The notes below the pieces were generated by a model that did no database searches, was not told the origin of the DNA, and saw nothing but the letters and a program-made list of their open reading frames with translations. Position numbers and translations under genes: made by a program. From Bacteroidia bacterium (lineage in GTDB: Bacteria; Bacteroidota; Bacteroidia; B-17B0; Aurantibacillaceae), in NCBI GenBank assembly GCA_014378485.1, contig JACMNO010000073.1, positions 1 to 64,000 of the forward strand: 64,000 bases of DNA, in the 5' to 3' direction. Of the stretch, positions 43,381-53,188 are shown one piece after another (the stretch's first letter is position 1; each line of letters begins with the position of its first letter).

Positions 43381-46332
43381 ATGAAACCTCTTTGTTTTAA
43401 ACTTATTTTATTTACCCTATTTTTAATAATGGGTCAATGGTTGCTTGCGCAACAAAAAGACAGCCTTCCCGTAAAACCTATTGAAATTAAAGAAGATGTT
43501 AACGTTGCAAAAAAAAGAAAATTCATTTATTTCGTCTCCAACCGTTTAAGTGATGACGATAAATATGATGTTTTTAAAGTTACTCCAAGCTCACAGTCGC
43601 CGGCATTAATTGTTATTCGAGGGCATATGGATGTTATTGGAAATCCCAACGAAAAAAAAGCAAAAATCAATGTATATAATGTTTCTAATAATGCTTTAGT
43701 AGGCACTTATAATTCCAATTCATATACAGGAAATTATCTTTTGATCCTGGCACCCAATGTTAAATATCTTTTTAAAGTTGAAGTATCTGGTTACGGAACA
43801 ACTGAAGAAATAGTTGAGGTTCCTTTAAAAATAGATTATGAGATTTGCCAGCAGGATATAAAGATCAAACTAAATGAAAAGCAAAAACCTGTTTTAATGA
43901 TCAACAGCTTTTTTGCCGATGAAAATGAAAAGGTTTTTTACTTAAGGTCTACCATCGATACAACAAAACTAAATTCTGAAAATACTGCATTGAATGATGG
44001 CGTTGATAAAGTAGATAAGAATGGAAAAGGTTATTCGAACATTGATGAGTTGGTAAAAAAACAATTAGAAGAAGAAAAGAAAAAACCCGAAGAGGCGCTC
44101 ACCGCTTTTAAAAATAACGAATTTGAAAAGGCATTGGGTATGTATGCCGGATTATTGAAAAATGATCTTGCTGACCCTTTGATGAATTATTACTATGGTA
44201 TTTGTCTGGTAAAATTAGATAAGAACAAGGCAAAAGCCATTAACTCTCTTTTAATAGCATCCGCTGTAAAAGAAACGCCGGCAGATGTATTTTATTATTT
44301 AGGAAGAGCCTATCATTTATCCTATTTATTTAATGACGCTATAAAAGCTTATGAACAATTTAAGGGCAGAGTGAAACCTTATGATTTTGAAGGATTAAAC
44401 GGTCCTTTACTCATTAAAAATTGCATGAACGGAAATAATGTAATGAATGATCCGATAAACATGGAAGTTGTAAAACGTACACCTACTCAATTGGAAAACA
44501 TTCTGGCCAACTATAATCCCGATCTGATCAATGAAAAAGTAAGATTCAAAACAGATTTTTTCAACTCTACAATTGATAAGAAAAAACAAACTAAATTTTT
44601 GATGAGTAATATTAATCCAAGGGAGTATTATCATATAAGTTACGGTGAAAAAGAGCAAACCCATACAGATCTTTATAAAAACACACTATTGCCAAATGGC
44701 ATCCTTGGCCCAAGTCAAACGCTTGGCCCAGAGATCAACACTCCTTACGATGAGAATTATCCTTACCTCACAACAGATGGCAATACGTTATATTTTTCTT
44801 CGAAAGGACATAACAGCATAGGTGGTTACGATATTTTCAAATGTACGCGTAAGGATAGTTTATCCGCATGGTCAAGGCCGCAAAACATGGGCTATCCTAT
44901 CAATTCTACCTATGATGATATTTTGTTTGTGCCCGATGAATCCAATCAAACGGCATCCTATTGTACTAATCGAAAAAACAGTAGTTACGAGTATACACAA
45001 ATTAAATTGCCTCAACATCCTGTGTCAAATTCTATCATCAAAGGTTGCTTCAACACATTAGATAGTATTCCAAAAAAGGAAGCTTACATCACGGTTTACA
45101 ATTCGGGTACCGGTGAAATAGCAGGTGTATATAAAACAAATCCCTTAACAGGCCAGTATTTAATGATATTATTATCCGGAACAAAATATGATATGTCTGT
45201 TGAATCAGAAGGTTATTCTGAGCAAACAAGTTCTTTTGAGCTTCCTGATAAAAAAGGAGAGTATGAATTAAAACAAACTATCAAACTTCAAACTACTTCT
45301 GGCCAAAAAACCATTAAGGTCAATAATTATTTTACTGAAGCGGAAGCGGCAAAAATTTCATTTGATATTATCCCGCCGAAAAAGGTCAATTCACTTGCTG
45401 GCCAGGAAATAAAAAAACCGCTGAAACTAAAAAAACCTAAACGAACTGTAGAAGAAGCTGAAAAAGATAAAGAGGATCTTAAACTGGCTGAAACTCTTTA
45501 TGATCAAACCGTTTACCAGGAGGCAGCATTGATTTACCAGACTCTTGACCATTATATTGACCTGAGCCCCATGGACGCATACCGTTATGGAATCTGTTTA
45601 TTTCATACAAAAAAAGATAAAACAAATTGTATCAATGCTCTTGAGGCTGCCTCAGCTTTAAAACCTGTTCCTATTGAGATTTACTATTACCTTGCCAAAT
45701 CCAACCACATGAGTTACCGGTTTAGCACTGCCATTAACTATTATAAAAAATACATGTCGCTGTGCAAGCCCGAAGATATTAAAAGCCTGAAGATAGAACA
45801 GGAAATCATTTACTGTAATAACGGGATCAAACTGGTTAACAATCCTGTAGTTTTAGAAGTGTATGGCAAAAAACACGTAGACCAAAATGCTATTCAAAAT
45901 TCTTTGATGCAAATTGAATCCGGCGGAAAGGTACTTGTAATAACAGATGATATGAGATCTTCCATTGATAAAAAGAAAGACTTTAAATCCTTGCTATATT
46001 TAACACCTGATAAGAACACAGTGCTTTATTCGAGTTATGGTGAAGATGAGAAAAATGGAAAAGATATTTACCAGCTAAAAAAACTGGCAAACGGCAAATG
46101 GAGTCCTCTCCCACAAAATATAACTGCTGTTAACAGTCCTTTAGATGAAGAGTATCCTTCTTTGTCAAAAGACGGAAAAATCCTGTATTTCTCCTCAAAA
46201 GGATTTGAGAATATGGGAGAGTACGACATTTTTAAAAGTGAATGGAACGAAAGTACTCAATCCTGGTTGGCACCTGTAAATTTAGGATCACCCGTTAATT
46301 CCCCTTTCGATGACATTTATTTCCTTGAGTAG
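43381..46332 (+). CDS. Internally duplicated TPR and PD40-propeller exported protein
   Basis: A 983-residue exported protein (signal peptide ending WLLAQQ). It consists of two homologous ~430-residue halves. Each half has a carboxypeptidase-regulatory-like beta-sandwich (NSYTGNYLLILAPNVKYLFK; TNPLTGQYLMILLSGTKYDM), TPR-like helices (YYYGICLVKLDKNKAKAI; YRYGICLFHTKKDKTNCI), and PD40/TolB-like blades (YPYLTTDGNTLYFSSKG; YPSLSKDGKILYFSSKG). The same domains occur in the T9SS-associated PorE/SprE-type proteins, but no OmpA domain is present here. Residues ~30-70 look like the end of another propeller unit, giving a permuted arrangement. Periplasmic location is inferred. No partner genes are adjacent. 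Confidence 0.85.
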   Translation: MKPLCFKLILFTLFLIMGQWLLAQQKDSLPVKPIEIKEDVNVAKKRKFIYFVSNRLSDDDKYDVFKVTPSSQSPALIVIRGHMDVIGNPNEKKAKINVYNVSNNALVGTYNSNSYTGNYLLILAPNVKYLFKVEVSGYGTTEEIVEVPLKIDYEICQQDIKIKLNEKQKPVLMINSFFADENEKVFYLRSTIDTTKLNSENTALNDGVDKVDKNGKGYSNIDELVKKQLEEEKKKPEEALTAFKNNEFEKALGMYAGLLKNDLADPLMNYYYGICLVKLDKNKAKAINSLLIASAVKETPADVFYYLGRAYHLSYLFNDAIKAYEQFKGRVKPYDFEGLNGPLLIKNCMNGNNVMNDPINMEVVKRTPTQLENILANYNPDLINEKVRFKTDFFNSTIDKKKQTKFLMSNINPREYYHISYGEKEQTHTDLYKNTLLPNGILGPSQTLGPEINTPYDENYPYLTTDGNTLYFSSKGHNSIGGYDIFKCTRKDSLSAWSRPQNMGYPINSTYDDILFVPDESNQTASYCTNRKNSSYEYTQIKLPQHPVSNSIIKGCFNTLDSIPKKEAYITVYNSGTGEIAGVYKTNPLTGQYLMILLSGTKYDMSVESEGYSEQTSSFELPDKKGEYELKQTIKLQTTSGQKTIKVNNYFTEAEAAKISFDIIPPKKVNSLAGQEIKKPLKLKKPKRTVEEAEKDKEDLKLAETLYDQTVYQEAALIYQTLDHYIDLSPMDAYRYGICLFHTKKDKTNCINALEAASALKPVPIEIYYYLAKSNHMSYRFSTAINYYKKYMSLCKPEDIKSLKIEQEIIYCNNGIKLVNNPVVLEVYGKKHVDQNAIQNSLMQIESGGKVLVITDDMRSSIDKKKDFKSLLYLTPDKNTVLYSSYGEDEKNGKDIYQLKKLANGKWSPLPQNITAVNSPLDEEYPSLSKDGKILYFSSKGFENMGEYDIFKSEWNESTQSWLAPVNLGSPVNSPFDDIYFLE

Positions 46333-46473
46333 AATTTTAGAAATAATTTTATATTTCTGCTTTTAATAAGAGAATAGGATTTTCCCATATTTAACGCAAA
46401 CCTTTCAGAATTATTATTCTTTGTTACATATGTTAAAGAATAGATTGGATTTAAATAAAATAATTTTTGTTTA

Positions 46474-46485
46474 CCAATTAATTGG
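46474..46485. promoter_or_regulatory. CCAATTAATTGG palindrome upstream of the rimK operon
   Basis: A perfect 12-bp palindrome at 46474-46485, 21 bp before the first start codon of the operon. It is placed where a repressor could act, but AT-rich DNA yields such sites by chance. Confidence 0.25.
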
Positions 46486-46506
46486 GTTAATTTGGAGTGG
46501 TATTTT

Positions 46507-46956
46507 ATGTTAGCAACTAAACAGAAATTAAAATTAATCGGCAGAAGAGAGCTTGTCAGTTTTCCTTTATTGAATATTAGTAAAGCGGAAGCGAAAATTG
46601 ATACCGGCGCATACACATGTGCCATTCATTGCAAGAATATTGTTTTAAAAACTAATACGGATTTGCCCTTATTGACTTTTCAATTATTGGATGATACAAT
46701 ATACAGTTTTGATCAATTCACAAAAAAAAATATAAAGAATTCTTTCGGTGAAATGGAAGAACGTTATATTATAAAAACAGTGATAGTTATCGGCAAAAAA
46801 AGAATCAAATCAACTATTTCTTTAAGTGACCGTGAAAATATGCGTTACCCTGTGCTGATTGGAAGAAGGTTATTAAAAGGAAAATTCATTGTTGATGTTA
46901 GTAAGATATACACCAATGGACTGAGTTTAAACACACTATTAAATTATAAAAAATGA
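46507..46956 (+). CDS. Retropepsin-like ATP-dependent zinc protease family protein
   Basis: A 149-residue protein of the RimK-associated aspartyl-protease-like family (Zn_protease, pfam05618-type). The active-site-like motif is [13 protein letters not shown] (D32-T-G-A). IIGRREL-like [13 protein letters not shown] and [19 protein letters not shown] are family-typical. The start is ATG 46507 (the frame extends to a TTG at 46492). Its stop overlaps the rimK start by 4 bp, so the genes are translationally coupled. Family members are encoded beside RimK ligases and are thought to process their products or substrates. Confidence 0.85.
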   Translation: MLATKQKLKLIGRRELVSFPLLNISKAEAKIDTGAYTCAIHCKNIVLKTNTDLPLLTFQLLDDTIYSFDQFTKKNIKNSFGEMEERYIIKTVIVIGKKRIKSTISLSDRENMRYPVLIGRRLLKGKFIVDVSKIYTNGLSLNTLLNYKK

Positions 46957-47843
46957 AAATTGCCATTTTATCCCGTAACAAAAATTTATATTCTACAAAA
47001 CGATTGATAGAAGCTGCTGAAAACAGAGGACATGAAGTGTTGGTGTTAGACCATATGAAATGCGTTCTCGTAATTGAGCAAAGCAGGCCGCATATTTATT
47101 ATAATGGCAAAGAAGTGAATGGTGTAAACGCTGTGATTCCACGTATTGGAGCAAGCGCAACATTTTATGGCTCCGCTGTGGTAAGACAATTTGAAATGAT
47201 GAAGATATTTACTGCCGTTGAATCGCAGGCACTCGTAAGATCAAGAGATAAATTACGCAGTTTGCAGATACTGGCACGGGCAGGAATCGGCATGCCTAAA
47301 TCAGCATTTGCCAATGAACCCAAAGATATTGAATCGGTTATCGCCAGTATAGGCGGCGCACCATGTGTAGTGAAACTTCTGGAAGGAACGCAAGGCATCG
47401 GAGTTATTTTAGCAGAAAATGATAAAGCAGCAAAATCGGTTATTGAAGCCTTTTTAAAACTGGATGCAAATATGCTGGTACAGGAATTCATTAAAGAATC
47501 TAAAGGTGCAGATATTCGTGTGTTTGTTGTTGACGGCCAAATTGTAGGAGCCATGAAACGCCAAGCAAAAGAAGGAGAGTTCAGAAGTAATTTACACAGG
47601 GGAGGAACCGCTTCACTTATACAGCTTACTCCCGAGGAAAGAGCAACCGCCATCAAGTCGGCAAAAAAATTAGGGTTGGGTATTGCCGGTGTCGACCTAT
47701 TGCAAAGCGACAGGGGGCCACTCGTTATGGAAGTTAATTCATCACCCGGGCTTGAAGGCATTGAAGGTGCAACCGGTGTTGATATCGCCAGTAAAATTAT
47801 TGAATACGTAGAGAGGAATGAATTTAATGCGCCCGGCCAATAA
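46953..47843 (+). CDS. rimK: RimK-type ATP-grasp amino-acid ligase
   Basis: A 296-residue ATP-grasp ligase. In E. coli RimK adds glutamates to ribosomal protein S6, and relatives add amino acids to other peptides. The sequence starts [22 protein letters not shown], with a pre-ATP-grasp domain, then the ATP-binding loop [37 protein letters not shown] and the metal-binding end [17 protein letters not shown]. It sits between the retropepsin-like gene (4-bp overlap) and the deacylase gene (1-bp overlap). The true acceptor is not known; rpsF (S6) is in this window, 12 kb away. Confidence 0.92.
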   Translation: MKIAILSRNKNLYSTKRLIEAAENRGHEVLVLDHMKCVLVIEQSRPHIYYNGKEVNGVNAVIPRIGASATFYGSAVVRQFEMMKIFTAVESQALVRSRDKLRSLQILARAGIGMPKSAFANEPKDIESVIASIGGAPCVVKLLEGTQGIGVILAENDKAAKSVIEAFLKLDANMLVQEFIKESKGADIRVFVVDGQIVGAMKRQAKEGEFRSNLHRGGTASLIQLTPEERATAIKSAKKLGLGIAGVDLLQSDRGPLVMEVNSSPGLEGIEGATGVDIASKIIEYVERNEFNAPGQ

Positions 47844-48787
47844 TGGAAGATTTTATTATCAATTCACAAATTGTAAAGCCCGGAGAATGTAAACAGATCG
47901 TCCTAAATTCATACGAGCTTCACACGAAAACAAAAATTGAAATTCCTGTTTTTGTTTTTAGAAGCAAAACAAAAGGGCCAACTCTTTTATTGTCGGCAGG
48001 GATGCATGGCGAAGAAACAAATGGGATTGAAATTATCCGTAAAATTATTACACGCGATGAAGTGAAAAACCTGAATTGCGGTAATGTGATCGCCATACCT
48101 GTGATCAATAGCGTTTCGTTTTTGTTTGGAAGCCGTGAACTGCCAGATGGTAGGGATTTGAACCGTTGTTTTCCGGGAACAAAAAATGGATCGTTTGGCA
48201 GTCGCATCGCTTATGATCTCATGAAATATATTGTTCCCTTGATTGACTTCGGTGTTGACTTTCATACAGGCGGTGCAAAAATTAATAACACTCCGCAGAT
48301 AAGATGTGTATTTGAATTTCCTGAAAACGTTTCACTTGCCGAGAAATTTTCACCACCACTGATTATTGACAGCTCATACAGAGATGGTACGTTTAGGAAG
48401 GAAGCATCTAAAAAAAATAAACCTATTTTAGTTTATGAAGGTGGCGAAAGCATGCGCTTTGATTACCGTGCCATTAATGAAGGGGTTAACGGATGCCTGC
48501 GTTTGATGAAGAGTTACGGTATGACGGATATTGATATTCCAAATAATCATGCAATAAAAATTAAAAAAGATACTTGGATAAGGGCTAATGCTAGCGGCTT
48601 ATTTCACATGAATGCAACAAATGGCACTTATGTTTCCAAAGGGGATCTGTTAGGTGTTATTTGTAATCCTTTTGGAGAAATAGAATATAAAATTGAATCA
48701 ACTGCCGATGGATATATTGTTGGAATTAATAACCAGCCTGTGGTTAATCAGGGTGATGCCTTAATACATATAGGCATAGAAGAATGA
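47843..48787 (+). CDS. Succinylglutamate desuccinylase/aspartoacylase family protein
   Basis: A 314-residue zinc-dependent M14-like carboxypeptidase/deacylase. Metal-binding and active-site segments are visible: SAGMHGEETNGIEI (HxxE), ELPDGRDLNRCFPG, GVDFHTGG and LVYEGGESMRFDY. The C-terminal part (~245-314) has a biotinyl-lipoyl-like barrel look (SGLFHMNATNGTYVSKGDLLG). The family hydrolyses N-acyl amino acids or amide bonds. Overlap with rimK by one base suggests it acts on the same product, perhaps trimming added residues. Confidence 0.88.
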   Translation: MEDFIINSQIVKPGECKQIVLNSYELHTKTKIEIPVFVFRSKTKGPTLLLSAGMHGEETNGIEIIRKIITRDEVKNLNCGNVIAIPVINSVSFLFGSRELPDGRDLNRCFPGTKNGSFGSRIAYDLMKYIVPLIDFGVDFHTGGAKINNTPQIRCVFEFPENVSLAEKFSPPLIIDSSYRDGTFRKEASKKNKPILVYEGGESMRFDYRAINEGVNGCLRLMKSYGMTDIDIPNNHAIKIKKDTWIRANASGLFHMNATNGTYVSKGDLLGVICNPFGEIEYKIESTADGYIVGINNQPVVNQGDALIHIGIEE

Positions 48788-48814
48788 AAAATGGTGATTT
48801 GAGATGAACTTAAA

Positions 48815-50764
48815 ATGTATATTAAAGTATACGCATATTCACATATAACCAGTGTCTTAGTTAAGTTTCTGAAAAGGCCTTATCAAAGATACTTAACCGG
48901 TGGTAAAGCCTATAACGTAATAAAGAGCTGCCTGTTCATTTTCATGCTGTCCTTTTTTTTGCCACAATTTTTATCCGCGCAGAAAAACACCTTTGAAAAC
49001 AAAGAACCTGAAAGAGACACGATGCTGGTTTATAAGAAAATAAAAAAAATGGCTTATAAACATAAGATCACACAAAGGGCTTACGAGCTGGTGTTTGTTG
49101 ATCCTGAACCTAAAGAATATCCTGTTCAACCTGCAACAAAAGAAGTAAAAAACGTTAATCCTTATCTTAAATATGAAGGTAAAATCATTAAAGATATTCA
49201 AATAACCATTTATGATCCCTTTGGCCATAATGTGAACGACACCAATATGAGTAATATAAACCGAATGCAAAAACTTGGGAACAGTGCTCATATTACCACC
49301 AGGCGTTTTGTCATTATAAACAAATTGCTATTTAAAGTCAATGATACAATTAATCCCTTATCACTTAGTGAAACAGAGCGAATTTTAAGGGAGGCGATTT
49401 TTATAAATGATGCCAGGATTTATATTACCAAGTCAAAACACAGGGATAGTGTTACAGTTAATGTGGTGGTACAGGATAAATGGCCGATCACCGTGCCAAT
49501 TTTAGTAACAGACATATTTGTAAATGCACGGTTCAGAAATTTTAATTTGTTTGGCGCAGGGCAACAGTTTGAGCAGTTTGGGAAAATAACTAAACCAGGT
49601 ATTTATGAATTTAACGGCTATTATGGGATAGCTAATATTGATAATACTTACATTTCTTCGAGGCTTGGATACTCTACAGATATAAATGAAACCAAAATTT
49701 ACCTAGGTTTCGACCGGCCATTCTTTTCTCCTCTAACGACATGGGCCGGAGGTATTGCTTTCAATCACTCCTGGAAAAAATATATTTATACCGATACCGT
49801 TATTGGTGAAACTAAAAAAATTCCTTTGAATAATTTTGGTTATGATGTTTGGGCAGGAAAGAGTTTCAAATTTAAAAAACTCAGTAAGGATAAAAGTATT
49901 TTTAACCAAAGTACCAGTTTCATTCTTGGAACACGCTATTATACCGCTACCTATTTAAATCGCCCCTCTCATTCTATAGATACTTCGCGCTCTTATTATA
50001 ATGCCAAAGCCGCTTTAGGTAATATTGGTTTTGCAGTGCAACAATATTATAAAGATAAATACATCTATCGTTTTGGAGCGAATGAAGATGTACCTGAAGG
50101 ACTAATTGTGCAGTTCACTTATGGCGGGCTCAAATACGAGTTTAAAAAAATCCGATACTATATTGGTATAGAAGTTGCAAAAGCAAAGCATTTTAAAAAA
50201 TTGGGTTATGTTTCAACAACTTTTTCGTATGGGATTTTCTTTAATGAAAAAGTTGCAAATGATGTAACAACTAATTATAAGCTATACTACTTCAGTAATC
50301 TACTTAAAAACGGACAATGGTTTTTCAGGCAATTTTTAACCTATAACTACGTTCATGGAGAAAATAAATTAGCGAATGAAACAATTAATTTTGGTGATGA
50401 ATTATATGGCTTTGAGAACAGAACCTTATCGGGCAACACTAAAATGACTTTAAATTCAGAAACTGTTGCCTATTTACCTTACAATCTTATTGGCTTTCGT
50501 TTGGCTCCGGTAATCAACATAGGTGTTGGTATGATTGGGAGCAAAACCAGCCAATTACAGAACAGTAATTTATACCAGGCATATACAATTGGTGTGATGG
50601 TAAGAAATGAAAATTTATTAAGCAGCACTTTTCAATTTGCGGTAGGGGCTTATCCGTTTTTTCCGGATGACGGAAAGTTTACACTGAAATACAATCCTGT
50701 GACGAGTTTTACGTTAAGGGTAAGGGCGTTCTCAGTTTCCAAGCCTGAGTTTATCAGTTATTAA
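48815..50764 (+). CDS. Omp85/BamA-like outer-membrane protein
   Basis: A 649-residue exported protein. The signal peptide is CLFIFMLSFFLPQFLSAQ, so the ~50 residues before it from ATG 48815 are unusual and a later start (MLSFFLPQ at 48944) may be the real one. A POTRA-like region (SLSETERILREAIFINDARIY, DSVTVNVVVQDKWPI) precedes a large C-terminal barrel (VNARFRNFNLFGAGQQFEQFG, NGQWFFRQFLTYNYVHG, SSTFQFAVGAYPFFPDDG). This matches D15/Omp85-family insertases or surface proteins. It starts 27 bp after the deacylase gene, so it may be co-transcribed with the rimK trio. Function is unassigned. Confidence 0.75.
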   Translation: MYIKVYAYSHITSVLVKFLKRPYQRYLTGGKAYNVIKSCLFIFMLSFFLPQFLSAQKNTFENKEPERDTMLVYKKIKKMAYKHKITQRAYELVFVDPEPKEYPVQPATKEVKNVNPYLKYEGKIIKDIQITIYDPFGHNVNDTNMSNINRMQKLGNSAHITTRRFVIINKLLFKVNDTINPLSLSETERILREAIFINDARIYITKSKHRDSVTVNVVVQDKWPITVPILVTDIFVNARFRNFNLFGAGQQFEQFGKITKPGIYEFNGYYGIANIDNTYISSRLGYSTDINETKIYLGFDRPFFSPLTTWAGGIAFNHSWKKYIYTDTVIGETKKIPLNNFGYDVWAGKSFKFKKLSKDKSIFNQSTSFILGTRYYTATYLNRPSHSIDTSRSYYNAKAALGNIGFAVQQYYKDKYIYRFGANEDVPEGLIVQFTYGGLKYEFKKIRYYIGIEVAKAKHFKKLGYVSTTFSYGIFFNEKVANDVTTNYKLYYFSNLLKNGQWFFRQFLTYNYVHGENKLANETINFGDELYGFENRTLSGNTKMTLNSETVAYLPYNLIGFRLAPVINIGVGMIGSKTSQLQNSNLYQAYTIGVMVRNENLLSSTFQFAVGAYPFFPDDGKFTLKYNPVTSFTLRVRAFSVSKPEFISY

Positions 50765-50780
50765 TTCAGTTGATGGCTTG

Positions 50781-51392
50781 TTATCCAGCGACAACTTTTT
50801 CTGATAAATTATTTTTAATGATCCACTTCTCAAGAGCGGATTTAAATTCAGCGTTTTGTTTCATCATATCAGTGCGAAGTGTAATTGCTTTTTTATTATA
50901 ATTAATAAAATACATTAGACCATGTCTGGCTTCAATTTTTGAAATTTCAATTGCCGATGTTGTGTCAATTTTATTTGTAGAAATAATTAGTTTGTCATCT
51001 TCCAAAGCAACAAAACAAAGGCCTTTTAATTTTCTCCAGATAGTAACTGCTATTTCTGTAAAGGCAATTAAAAAGCACAAAAAAGCCATATACTTAATAA
51101 TACTTCTTGAATAATACATTAAAACCCCAATGCAGGTGAATGATATAACTTTAATTGCCCTCTTGGCAACTAACCCATCCGGAAAGTAAATGAATTTGAC
51201 CGTGTCTTTTTTTACCTGAGATAAATTGTAGGCTTCATAACAGGCGCTTAAAACATATAAGATGCCCAAACCAATAAATATAAAACGCACTTCTTTATAA
51301 CCAATGTATTGAGTAAAAACAAAAATTAAACTAATGCAAATCAAGGCAAGGAGAATGATATTTTTTAAAAGAATAGAGAAAAGGGAATTCAT
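50781..51392 (-). CDS. Membrane protein of unknown function
   Basis: A 203-residue inner-membrane protein. Helices lie at ~8-28 (LLKNIILLALICISLIFVF), ~34-52 (VRFIFIGLGILYVLSACYEA), ~80-97 and ~99-117 (YMAFLCFLIAFTEIAVTIW). A cytosolic C-terminal segment with PH-like strands follows (LCFVALEDDKLIISTNKID, AITLRTDMMKQNAEFKSALEKWI). I do not recognise the family, though the layout resembles small bacterial PH-domain membrane proteins. It is transcribed toward the Omp85-like gene, with no evident operon partner. Confidence 0.7.
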   Translation of the reverse strand: MNSLFSILLKNIILLALICISLIFVFTQYIGYKEVRFIFIGLGILYVLSACYEAYNLSQVKKDTVKFIYFPDGLVAKRAIKVISFTCIGVLMYYSRSIIKYMAFLCFLIAFTEIAVTIWRKLKGLCFVALEDDKLIISTNKIDTTSAIEISKIEARHGLMYFINYNKKAITLRTDMMKQNAEFKSALEKWIIKNNLSEKVVAG

Positions 51393-51480
51393 TTACGATG
51401 TAGTTTAGAAGGATAATAGATTAAATTTTAAAAGACAATTGAATTCATAAAATTTTAATTTTGCGGATAATCCGTGTAAA

Positions 51481-52353
51481 TTAAAACACGTGCTTTTCAG
51501 CATGGTAAGAAGAGCGCACCAACGCACCGCTTTCTACATACCTAAACCCCTTTGACAGTGCTATTTCACCCCATTTTTTAAATTCATCTGGATGAACAAA
51601 TCGTTCTACAGGCAAATGCTTTGGTGTTGGTTGAAGGTATTGCCCGATGGTCATAACATCACAATGCACTGCGGCAAGTTCTTCGATGGTCTCTATAACT
51701 TCTTCCTCGGTTTCACCCAATCCAACCATTAAACCACATTTCGTCCTTATACCGGCTTCATGTAATCGTTTCAGAACTTCCATGCTTCGATCATATTTAG
51801 CCTGTATCCGAACCTGCGCTGTAAGACGACGAACTGTTTCAATGTTATGGGAAACGATATCTGGTTTCACATCAATAATGCGTTGCAAATTATCCCACTT
51901 TCCTGCAAAGTCTGGAATCAAACATTCAAACTTTGTTTCAGGGCTTATTTCACGGATCGCTTTAATCGTTTCTGCCCAAATAATGGATCCTCCATCCTTA
52001 AGGTCATCCCTGTCAACAGATGTAATCACACAATGCTTTACACCCATTAATTTTACTGAATTGGCTACTCGCTTTGGTTCGTCCCAATCAGCAGGCTTTG
52101 GCTTACCTGTAGCTACTGCACAGAAACCACAAGAGCGTGTACATATATTACCTAGTATCATGAATGTGGCAGTGCCTGCGCCCCAACATTCGCCCATGTT
52201 AGGGCAGTTGCCGCTTTCGCAGATTGTGTGTAGTTTATGAGTAGAAACTATATTTCTTACTTTCAGATATTCTTCGCCAATTGGTAATTTAACTCTTAAC
52301 CAATCTGGTTTGCGTGGCCGTTCAGCAATTATTTTTTCTTCGGTGTTTTCCAT
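51481..52353 (-). CDS. lipA: Lipoyl synthase
   Basis: Radical SAM enzyme that inserts two sulfurs into protein-bound octanoyl groups. The auxiliary Fe-S cluster cysteines lie in [12 protein letters not shown] (C45, C50, C56), and the radical SAM cluster in CTRSCGFC (C71, C75, C78). The family terminal [11 protein letters not shown] is complete. I start at ATG 52353 ([13 protein letters not shown]), directly after the stop of the preceding gene. A start at 52365 would overlap that gene and add MVLK. It is probably co-transcribed with the upstream exported-protein gene. Confidence 0.97.
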   Translation of the reverse strand: MENTEEKIIAERPRKPDWLRVKLPIGEEYLKVRNIVSTHKLHTICESGNCPNMGECWGAGTATFMILGNICTRSCGFCAVATGKPKPADWDEPKRVANSVKLMGVKHCVITSVDRDDLKDGGSIIWAETIKAIREISPETKFECLIPDFAGKWDNLQRIIDVKPDIVSHNIETVRRLTAQVRIQAKYDRSMEVLKRLHEAGIRTKCGLMVGLGETEEEVIETIEELAAVHCDVMTIGQYLQPTPKHLPVERFVHPDEFKKWGEIALSKGFRYVESGALVRSSYHAEKHVF

Positions 52354-52355
52354 TT

Positions 52356-53111
52356 TTAAAACCATTTTTTACCGAACACAAAACCTACGTATAAAGTTAC
52401 GATAAAATTTTCGGCAGCATTATTTGCCATGATTGGCAAAGCCTTAGGATAATAATCCAATATGACACCGGTTTCAATGGCTTTTACTTTATTGGAAAAA
52501 GGAGCGTATTCAAAACTCAAATTCAGTTTAGCATATAAGCCCGGGTATACTTTCATTTCTGTTAAGCCATCTACTAACGGGCCTCGCCCTGATATACTAT
52601 CGATGGTGTGAATTTTCGGATCATACCTTATAGACTCCTGAAATTTTGTTCCGGTGGAGCTTTCTCTAAATACTAAAATGTAATTTGGTTTTGCAAAAGT
52701 TAAATTTCCTCCCACATAATAGGAGGTTCTGATCTCCACAGACTTCCGGTCAGACCGTTTAAAGATAGTGGTCTGGTAACCAACACCAGCTCTAAAAAGA
52801 AGGATATTATTTAATTTTCCGTAAATAAATCGTTTAGCATTATCTGTATTATTTGATACTTTAATTTCTTTGGGATGTTTCATATTCAATGCCTCGATCT
52901 CAAGCAGGCGTTTCCGCGTACCCGTAACATGTTTAGCACGCATCAGGTTAATCCCGAAACCGCGGCTGTGAGCAAAAATTCCGAATGACATTTCATTACG
53001 GTATAAAACATTTGGATCCTGTCCGTTTGCAATAGCCTGTGATGTGCTTTGTGCAAAACAAAAAAAGCTCAGTAAAACTGCTAAAAAGCTATATGAAAAC
53101 CGTTTCATCAT
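52356..53111 (-). CDS. Exported beta-barrel-like protein
   Basis: A 251-residue exported protein with a signal peptide ([21 protein letters not shown]). The rest has an outer-membrane barrel pattern ([60 protein letters not shown]), with an aromatic end ([13 protein letters not shown]). I recognise no named family. Its stop codon is immediately followed by the lipA start, so the two are co-transcribed. This arrangement is not obviously functional. Confidence 0.65.
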   Translation of the reverse strand: MMKRFSYSFLAVLLSFFCFAQSTSQAIANGQDPNVLYRNEMSFGIFAHSRGFGINLMRAKHVTGTRKRLLEIEALNMKHPKEIKVSNNTDNAKRFIYGKLNNILLFRAGVGYQTTIFKRSDRKSVEIRTSYYVGGNLTFAKPNYILVFRESSTGTKFQESIRYDPKIHTIDSISGRGPLVDGLTEMKVYPGLYAKLNLSFEYAPFSNKVKAIETGVILDYYPKALPIMANNAAENFIVTLYVGFVFGKKWF

Positions 53112-53162
53112 TCCTTAACAAAAGTAATTAATAATTTATGAATTTAGTGCCTAATGCTTTAT

Positions 53163-53170
53163 TATCTTTG
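53163..53170 (+). promoter_or_regulatory. -7 box upstream of osmC-like gene
   Basis: TATCTTTG at 53163-53170 fits TAnnTTTG exactly and lies 18 bp before ATG 53189, which argues for that start. No TTG sits at the usual spacing upstream (only TTT/TTA near 53143-53146). Confidence 0.5.
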
Positions 53171-53188
53171 AAATCTAAAACTGATGTA

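Noticed and set aside
47165-47761. Long (198-codon) minus-strand frame opposite rimK
   Set aside because: It shadows the ATP-grasp domain; the text has no signal peptide, domain or promoter.
51647-52240. Long (197-codon) plus-strand frame opposite lipA
   Set aside because: It is antisense to a highly conserved radical SAM gene and has no recognisable domain.
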